Assembly (NCBI GenBank): GCA_014800245.1
Contig: JAAVGM010000011.1
Location: forward strand, 164,026 to 228,025
Direction: 5' to 3'
Origin: Bacteroidales bacterium
GTDB taxonomy: Bacteria; Bacteroidota; Bacteroidia; Bacteroidales; Muribaculaceae
DNA: 64,000 nucleotides
Below the pieces are notes generated by a model. It saw only the letters and a program-made list of their open reading frames with translations. It did not search any database and was not told where the DNA came from. The translations under genes were made by a program, and so were the position numbers. Below, piece by piece: positions 58,024 through 64,000 of the stretch (the stretch's first letter is position 1; the number at the start of each line of letters is the position of its first letter).

Positions 58024-59604
58024 TTATTTTTTCAGGGGTAATGGTTTATGTGAGCTTCCATTCGGGCTCCTTATCCTTAAAATACCCGCCACTGTCGGCG
58101 CAAGCGCCGTGGCATCCACCGCAGTGGAAATAGTCTGCGGCTCTATACCCGGAGCGAGGATGAAAGAGGGGGTCAACACCGCCGTCTCTCTCACAGGATG
58201 GGAGATGGATGGGTATTCGAGATCATCCACCACCGTCCACCCGGGATTGAATGTTACTATTATATCTCCTCCTGTCTTGGGATCGATCGAAAGCCTCAGA
58301 CACTCCTCATAGGGAGTGGAGGGCGACAGGATATCATTAAGCGTATATACATCCGACACGCCGCTCATCTTCGCCAAGAACGACTGAGCGTCGGCCACTA
58401 CCTCCTTGACATCAAGGTTTTTCTCCTCAAGCACCTTATGGTCGAAATAGATATGACCATCCTTGAATGCCTCGACGTATCCGGCATTCCCATGGCGCGC
58501 GGAAAGATAGGAATTGATGAGCGACTGGGCGCGTTTCATCGAGAATTCCCCTCCGGGCACACGATATTTGCGGTCGTCGATCACCGCGTCATCGTAATAT
58601 CCCGTGGAGCTCACCCACACCATCGCGTTGGATGCCCCGACATAATGGTCGATTGCATCGAAAAGTCGGCCAAGCTCTTTGTCGAGGCGAAGATAGGAGT
58701 CGGTGAGTTCGGCGCGATAGTCGCCGTCTTTTACATCTTTGAAAGGGGCAAGCGTATAGCCGAGATTGAGCATATCCACGGCTGTGCCGACATTCCCCAT
58801 ATTCATATCCTTGATGCATTCTATAGCCACATCCGTCACTTCCCGATTGCCTAACGGGGAATTGGCGAAACGGATATAGACATTGCGGTCGCTCTTCGGG
58901 AATGTGTGCTTGAAAGGCACTGTCTTCTGGCGCGGGATGCCGGGCATCTTATCGAGCGAAATAGAGGGCTTCCATTGCATCGTGTCGATGCGCGACGCCA
59001 AGGAAGATGAATAGTTTCTCGCGCTTATCTGCCCCGGCATAGGCTTATACCATGTGGTGGTGGCCCAGTTGCCGCTGGTATTATTGATCCATAGCGCACC
59101 GGTGCCGGCATGACCTGCCATAATCATCGATTGCTGTGGATCGGCGGAGAGAGCATATATCTGACCCAGGCCGTTGCCGTCGATCGCTATCTCGTCGGAG
59201 ATAGTGGATAGACGCAGACGTTCGGGGGAATATGAGTCGTTGGTGAAATTGCCGAGTGTCTTTGAATCGGCAAGAGCGGGAGTGAGAGTCTTGCTTTCGG
59301 AATTATAGACCAATGCCGACGGAACGCCTGTCTTTGAAGGGTAGGCTCCGGTGTAGAGCATGGCTGTGGCGCTCGCTGCGTCAAGGTCGGAAACCTTGAA
59401 ATCTACATCGCGCATATACACTCCATCTTTCATGAGCTTGCGGAAGCCGCGCTCGCCAAAGTAGTTCTGGAGGTATTCGATATAGTCGGTGCGCATCTGA
59501 TCCACCACAATGCCGACCACAAGCTTCGGACGCCCCGGCACAGTCTGCGCCAAGACGTTGAGCGTAACAAGCCCCACCAGAACCGATGTTACCAACTTTT
59601 TCAT
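58024..59604 (-). CDS. Alkaline phosphatase family (PafA-like) protein, likely inactive
   Basis: [76 protein letters not shown]; several catalytic residues replaced. Confidence 0.75.
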   Translation of the reverse strand: MKKLVTSVLVGLVTLNVLAQTVPGRPKLVVGIVVDQMRTDYIEYLQNYFGERGFRKLMKDGVYMRDVDFKVSDLDAASATAMLYTGAYPSKTGVPSALVYNSESKTLTPALADSKTLGNFTNDSYSPERLRLSTISDEIAIDGNGLGQIYALSADPQQSMIMAGHAGTGALWINNTSGNWATTTWYKPMPGQISARNYSSSLASRIDTMQWKPSISLDKMPGIPRQKTVPFKHTFPKSDRNVYIRFANSPLGNREVTDVAIECIKDMNMGNVGTAVDMLNLGYTLAPFKDVKDGDYRAELTDSYLRLDKELGRLFDAIDHYVGASNAMVWVSSTGYYDDAVIDDRKYRVPGGEFSMKRAQSLINSYLSARHGNAGYVEAFKDGHIYFDHKVLEEKNLDVKEVVADAQSFLAKMSGVSDVYTLNDILSPSTPYEECLRLSIDPKTGGDIIVTFNPGWTVVDDLEYPSISHPVRETAVLTPSFILAPGIEPQTISTAVDATALAPTVAGILRIRSPNGSSHKPLPLKK

Positions 59605-60953
59605 TTAACTTTTTTTCTTTTATTTGTTTGCGAATTTGATCGCGATCCCTCTCTTCTTGAGAATCGGAGATGCGGACCTTTATTATTTAACGCAGTTTCT
59701 CCCTTTTTATTGAACTGATAATAATCCGGGGCTAAAACAGCGAATGCCACTGCCAGGATAATGCTTATCCCCATCAACGGGAAGAAGGCGGGATTAGCGC
59801 TCTGTCGCTGCGCCTGCCATACAATGAGAAGACACCCTAAAGAGATGATGTTGTAATATGCAATTATGTATGACAATACTCGCGCCCTCCTGCTCCAGAT
59901 GCTGATTGCAAAGATAAGCTGGAAGGGATTGAGCCATAGCAGCAGCACATTGGGGTCTGTGGCTTCATGCTTGGATATGAATACAAGGAATGCCACAAGA
60001 GATCCGGCAAGTCCGGTCAAGCCGAACCATATGGAATATATGGTCTTGATTATATCTTTGCGCACCCACATCCAAATTACAAATCCTGAGGCTATCGCAA
60101 ACAGCAACCACCCTATTGCCACGGGAGTGAGATACCAAGGTGTGGCCGGGAGCACGGCTGAATATGTTCCTTCGTAAAGCACACGCGATTGTCTCACTAA
60201 TGGTCGGCCGTCGGCAAAATGTGCCCCTTCGGCCTTGTCGGCCATCTCTATAGGGACAAACATCTCCTCTTTCCCCGTGATCGGAATGTCGATTCCGGAA
60301 CCCAAGGCGATATCAATTCCAAACTGATACCACGGATAGTTCTGATGATAATGACGCATCTCCTTGCGGAATGTGCCGTATTTCACATTGTCGGGATAGA
60401 CCACCGGCGCACCTGCCACGGAGTCGATACGGTCGAGAATGCGTGTGGCACAATTATCTCGGACATAATTGTAGCGATAGGTTCGGTTTTCGGGTCGCCC
60501 CTCTTCACGAAGCATCGCCACAAGCTGCGCGGTCTCCTCCGGGGTGAGGTTCAGATCCTGCTCTATCACCTTTCGCCCGGATTCGATATATTCCGGAAGA
60601 AACCATTCAAAAGGATAGCCGGCAAGAAGATAGTCGGTCTCCCCTTTCACAAACCTATATACAAAATTAGGCTCGTTGAAATTGAAGACGCCATAGTTCC
60701 ATACGGTATCTACGGGGATTCCGTCGGAGATTCCTCTCACGCGGAGCGCCTCGTGTCCGCAAAGTTCATACACTTCGGAGCCGGGCCAGCAAGTGATAAG
60801 ACTTACAACAACGGAATCCCGCTTCTCCTGCCCCATCATCCGGAGGGGGCAGAGAAGCAGGATTGCGATGAGTGTAAACAGATATTTTATCGCTTGTTTT
60901 TTCAATGGATCAATATTCGCAGTTTTTGGGATAGCGGGGGAAGGGAATGACAT
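59601..60953 (-). CDS. DUF4105-like membrane protein
   Basis: [44 protein letters not shown], multiple C-terminal TM helices. A TTG start near 60905 is also plausible. Confidence 0.75.
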   Translation of the reverse strand: MSFPSPAIPKTANIDPLKKQAIKYLFTLIAILLLCPLRMMGQEKRDSVVVSLITCWPGSEVYELCGHEALRVRGISDGIPVDTVWNYGVFNFNEPNFVYRFVKGETDYLLAGYPFEWFLPEYIESGRKVIEQDLNLTPEETAQLVAMLREEGRPENRTYRYNYVRDNCATRILDRIDSVAGAPVVYPDNVKYGTFRKEMRHYHQNYPWYQFGIDIALGSGIDIPITGKEEMFVPIEMADKAEGAHFADGRPLVRQSRVLYEGTYSAVLPATPWYLTPVAIGWLLFAIASGFVIWMWVRKDIIKTIYSIWFGLTGLAGSLVAFLVFISKHEATDPNVLLLWLNPFQLIFAISIWSRRARVLSYIIAYYNIISLGCLLIVWQAQRQSANPAFFPLMGISIILAVAFAVLAPDYYQFNKKGETALNNKGPHLRFSRREGSRSNSQTNKRKKVK

Positions 60954-62307
60954 CGCGAATGTTCTGCATTCCTGTCACGAAAAGCACCAGGCGTTCGAAG
61001 CCAAGACCGAAGCCGCTGTGAGGAACTGTTCCGAACTTACGGGTGTCGAGGTACCAATCCATCCCTTCGAGTCCCTGCTCTTCCATTCGCTTGGATAGCT
61101 TTTCATAGCTTTCCTCACGCTCCGAGCCTCCGATGATCTCGCCAATCTTGGGGAAGAGCACATCCATTGCACGGACTGTCTTTCCGTCGTCGTTGAGCTT
61201 CATATAGAAAGCTTTGATCTCCTTGGGATAGTCGGTGAGGATCACCGGACGCTTGAAATGCTCCTCCACAAGATAACGCTCATGCTCTGAAGCAAGATCC
61301 ACACCCCAATATACGGGGAATTCGAATTTCTTGCCGCTCTCCTCGAGAATCTTGATACCCTCTGTGTAGGGAAGACGTACGAAGTCGTTCTCAACTACAA
61401 ATTTCAGACGCTCAACAAGATCCTTGTCGAAATGCTCCTGAAGGAAGAGGATATCATCCTTGCAGTTTTCAAGCGCATAGTTGATGCAATATTTGATGAA
61501 TTCCTCAGCAATATCCATATTTTCACGGATATCTGCAAATGCCACCTCCGGCTCAATCATCCAGAATTCGGAAAGATGACGGGGAGTATTGGAGTTCTCG
61601 GCGCGGAATGTCGGACCGAAAGTATAGATAGCTCCCAATGAAGTGGCGCCAAGCTCACCCTCAAGCTGACCGGAAACGGTCAGGGCTGCCTGCTTCCCGA
61701 AGAAATCCTCTGAATAATCCACCTTTCCCTCCTCATTGCGAGGGAGATCTTCGAGCGGAAGGGTTGTCACCTGGAACATAGCGCCCGCACCTTCACAGTC
61801 GGATGCTGTAATGAGAGGGGTATGGAAATAATAGAAACCCTTCTCGGTAAAGAACTTATGGATTGCATAGGCAAGAGCCGCACGGACGCGGAACACTGCG
61901 CCGAATGTGTTTGTGCGCGGACGCAAGTGAGCGATGTCGCGAAGGAATTCGAGAGAATGACCCTTCTTCTGGAGAGGGTATTCCTCCGGATTGGCTGTGC
62001 CATAGATTTCAAGGCTCTCAGCCTGGATCTCTACAGTCTGCCCTTTTCCTTGCGATTCCACGAGCTGACCCTGCACATGGATGCTGGAGCCGGTGGTGAT
62101 CGGTTTCAAATCCTCGTCGCTGAATTTAGCGAGGTCGAACACAATCTGAAGGTTATTTATGGTAGAGCCGTCGTTAAGGGCCACAAACTGTACATACTTG
62201 TTACCACGGCGGGATCTTACCCAACCTTTCACATCCACCTCTTTCCCTACATAGGGAGCGGGATCCTTAAGGAGTTCGGAGATGCGAACACGACGTAAAT
62301 CTTTCAT
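60910..62307 (-). CDS. asnS: Asparagine--tRNA ligase
   Basis: [87 protein letters not shown]. Confidence 0.97.
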   Translation of the reverse strand: MKDLRRVRISELLKDPAPYVGKEVDVKGWVRSRRGNKYVQFVALNDGSTINNLQIVFDLAKFSDEDLKPITTGSSIHVQGQLVESQGKGQTVEIQAESLEIYGTANPEEYPLQKKGHSLEFLRDIAHLRPRTNTFGAVFRVRAALAYAIHKFFTEKGFYYFHTPLITASDCEGAGAMFQVTTLPLEDLPRNEEGKVDYSEDFFGKQAALTVSGQLEGELGATSLGAIYTFGPTFRAENSNTPRHLSEFWMIEPEVAFADIRENMDIAEEFIKYCINYALENCKDDILFLQEHFDKDLVERLKFVVENDFVRLPYTEGIKILEESGKKFEFPVYWGVDLASEHERYLVEEHFKRPVILTDYPKEIKAFYMKLNDDGKTVRAMDVLFPKIGEIIGGSEREESYEKLSKRMEEQGLEGMDWYLDTRKFGTVPHSGFGLGFERLVLFVTGMQNIRDVIPFPRYPKNCEY

Positions 62308-62373
62308 TTCTTATTTTATTTGGAATGCCGGGAAGGGTTGCTTCCCGGCATAATTAATTAGTTGTTTTTCTGA

Positions 62374-63879
62374 TTATTCAAAGTTTCCCATACGGAGATA
62401 GTTCACCTCGTCCTGTGTGAGGTAACGCCAGCGTCCGCGGGGAAGGTTCTTCTTGGTGAGTCCTGCGAAATAAACGCGGTCGAGCTTTGTCACTCTATAT
62501 CCGAGGCTCTCGAAGATGCGGCGCACGATACGGTTTCTACCGCTGTGGATCTCGATGCCGGCCTGGTTGCGGTCGGTCTCGGATACATAGCTGATGGCAT
62601 CTGCGTGGATCTCTCCGTCTTCAAGCTCGATGCCGTCGGCGATTCGCTGCATATCTTCTTCAGCGATGTCGCGGTCGGTCCATACATGATAGATTTTCTT
62701 CTTCACATATTTAGGATGAGTGAGCTTGGATGCGAGGTCGCCGTCGTTGGTGAGGAGAAGCACACCGGTGGTATTGCGGTCGAGACGCCCTACAGGGTAG
62801 ATGCGCTCGCGGCAAGCGTTCTTCACGATGTCGAGCACTGTGGTGCGTCCGTTGGGATCATCGCTTGTGGTGACGCAATCCTTGGGCTTGTTGAGGAGCA
62901 CATAGCATTTGCGCTCGGGTGTAACCACCTTCTCATCGAATTCCACTACATCGTCGCGTGAAATCTTTGTTCCGAGTTCGGTAACTACCTCTCCGTTCAC
63001 CTTCACCTTTCCGCCTGTGATATATTCATCGGCCTCTCTACGTGAGCAGATGCCGGCATTAGCCATATATTTGTTGAGACGGATCTGTTCGTTGGGATCG
63101 ATATCCTCAAGAACGTAATCTATCTGCTTCGGACGGGGAGTAAACTTCATGCCGCCCTGATTGCGGTTGTTATTACGGTTGTAGCCGCCCTGGTTGTTGC
63201 GGTTGTTATAGCCGCCCTGACGGTTATTGTTGTAGCCACCCTGACGGTTGTTGTTGTAGCCACCCTGACGGTTATTGTTGTAGCCACCCTGACGGTTGTT
63301 GTTGTAACCACCCTGACGGTTATTGTTGTAGCCACCCTGACGGTTGTTGTTGTAGCCGCCCTGACGGTTCTGTGTGTAGCCGCCTTCCTGCTGGGTGTGC
63401 TGAGTGTAGCCACCCTCCTGTGCATTCTGGTTGTAGCCCTGCTGGCGATTCTGATTGTAGCCGCGGTTTTGATTGTAACCCTGCTGACGGTTCTGATTAT
63501 AACCGCCCTGGTTATTATTACGGTTGTAGCCACCCTGCTGACGGTTCTGATTATAACCGCCCTGGTTATTATTACGGTTGTAGCCGCCCTGCTGACGGTT
63601 CTGGCCATATCCGTTCTGGTTGCGGTTGTAGCCGCCCTGCTGACCATATCCGCCCTGACGGTTCTGGTTGTAGCCGCCACGGTTCTGGTTATAGCCATAA
63701 TTTCTTTGCTGGTAATTACTATGACCCTGTTCGCCTGAGGCGTCGGTTGAATTATTACGAGTAGAGTCCGAAGGATAGTTCACCTTCTCATAACGAGATT
63801 CGTTTTCCCCGGTATCTGATGAAACATTCATGCCTGCGTTACTAATGCGAGGTCTTTTTGGTTTTTTGATTTCTTCCAT
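62374..63879 (-). CDS. RsuA/RluB-family pseudouridine synthase with long N-terminal Q/G/Y/N/R repeat domain
   Basis: RLNKYMANAGICSRREADEYITGGKVKVNG (S4), VYPVGRLDRNTTGVLLLTNDGDLASKLTHPKY (catalytic Asp); start MEEIKKPKRP chosen, the ORF track starts at 63906. Confidence 0.92.
   Translation of the reverse strand: MEEIKKPKRPRISNAGMNVSSDTGENESRYEKVNYPSDSTRNNSTDASGEQGHSNYQQRNYGYNQNRGGYNQNRQGGYGQQGGYNRNQNGYGQNRQQGGYNRNNNQGGYNQNRQQGGYNRNNNQGGYNQNRQQGYNQNRGYNQNRQQGYNQNAQEGGYTQHTQQEGGYTQNRQGGYNNNRQGGYNNNRQGGYNNNRQGGYNNNRQGGYNNNRQGGYNNNRQGGYNNRNNQGGYNRNNNRNQGGMKFTPRPKQIDYVLEDIDPNEQIRLNKYMANAGICSRREADEYITGGKVKVNGEVVTELGTKISRDDVVEFDEKVVTPERKCYVLLNKPKDCVTTSDDPNGRTTVLDIVKNACRERIYPVGRLDRNTTGVLLLTNDGDLASKLTHPKYVKKKIYHVWTDRDIAEEDMQRIADGIELEDGEIHADAISYVSETDRNQAGIEIHSGRNRIVRRIFESLGYRVTKLDRVYFAGLTKKNLPRGRWRYLTQDEVNYLRMGNFE
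63207..63370 (-). repeat. 24-bp coding tandem repeat (QGGYNNNR)
   Basis: Successive units of GGTTNTTGTTGTAGCCACCCTGAC on the + strand, seven QGGYNN repeats in the protein. Confidence 0.9.
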
Positions 63880-64000
63880 CTTAGTCTTGATTTCGCACCT
63901 GAGCATCTCTGCCTTGTGCCGGTTTAATTCAGTTTTTCAGTTAATTGATACTTTTTTCACTCCAGTTTTTCTATAGGTATGTTTCCATTTAACGCTATTT

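Noticed and set aside
63147-63700. Tandem repeat as CRISPR or alternative-frame protein (183 aa minus, 130 and 113 aa plus ORFs)
   Set aside because: The repeat is in frame with a recognisable pseudouridine synthase and encodes a regular QGGYNNNR motif; other frames are by-products of the repeat.

Overview
The window is about 64 kb of a Bacteroidales-type chromosome. Muribaculaceae or a relative is my inference from TAnnTTTG promoters, type IX secretion genes, rex, DUF4143 ATPases and AhpC/AhpF. Most of it is core genome: topoisomerase A subunit, aspS, asnS, queDECF, pta-ackA, lgt, porU/porV, ispF, sufCDS, ahpCF, secA and an RsuA/RluB-type pseudouridine synthase, plus one tRNA-Gly(CCC). I see no prophage, IS element or CRISPR array. 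The strongest unusual signals are: (1) four 24-bp repeats, each with 7-bp inverted ends and phased at 39-40 bp, in front of an AAA/DUF4143 ATPase and overlapping its likely promoter; (2) two PorU-like C25 peptidase genes flanking rex and a FAH-fold gene that appears to have lost its metal ligands; (3) two further apparent pseudoenzymes, a ManA-like protein without its catalytic core and a PafA-like protein without the nucleophile and metal ligands; (4) a 108-aa membrane protein with an HExxH motif; (5) a 241-bp nested inverted-repeat element at the left end; (6) an 8-bp tandem repeat directly upstream of lgt and three GCAAATTG boxes at exact 22-bp spacing upstream of porU; (7) a long QGGYNNNR repeat domain on the pseudouridine synthase; (8) a tri-modular LRR protein inside a run of three T9SS cargo genes; and (9) a suf cluster with no sufB. 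Family assignments come from motif recognition of the translated ORFs; no database search was run.
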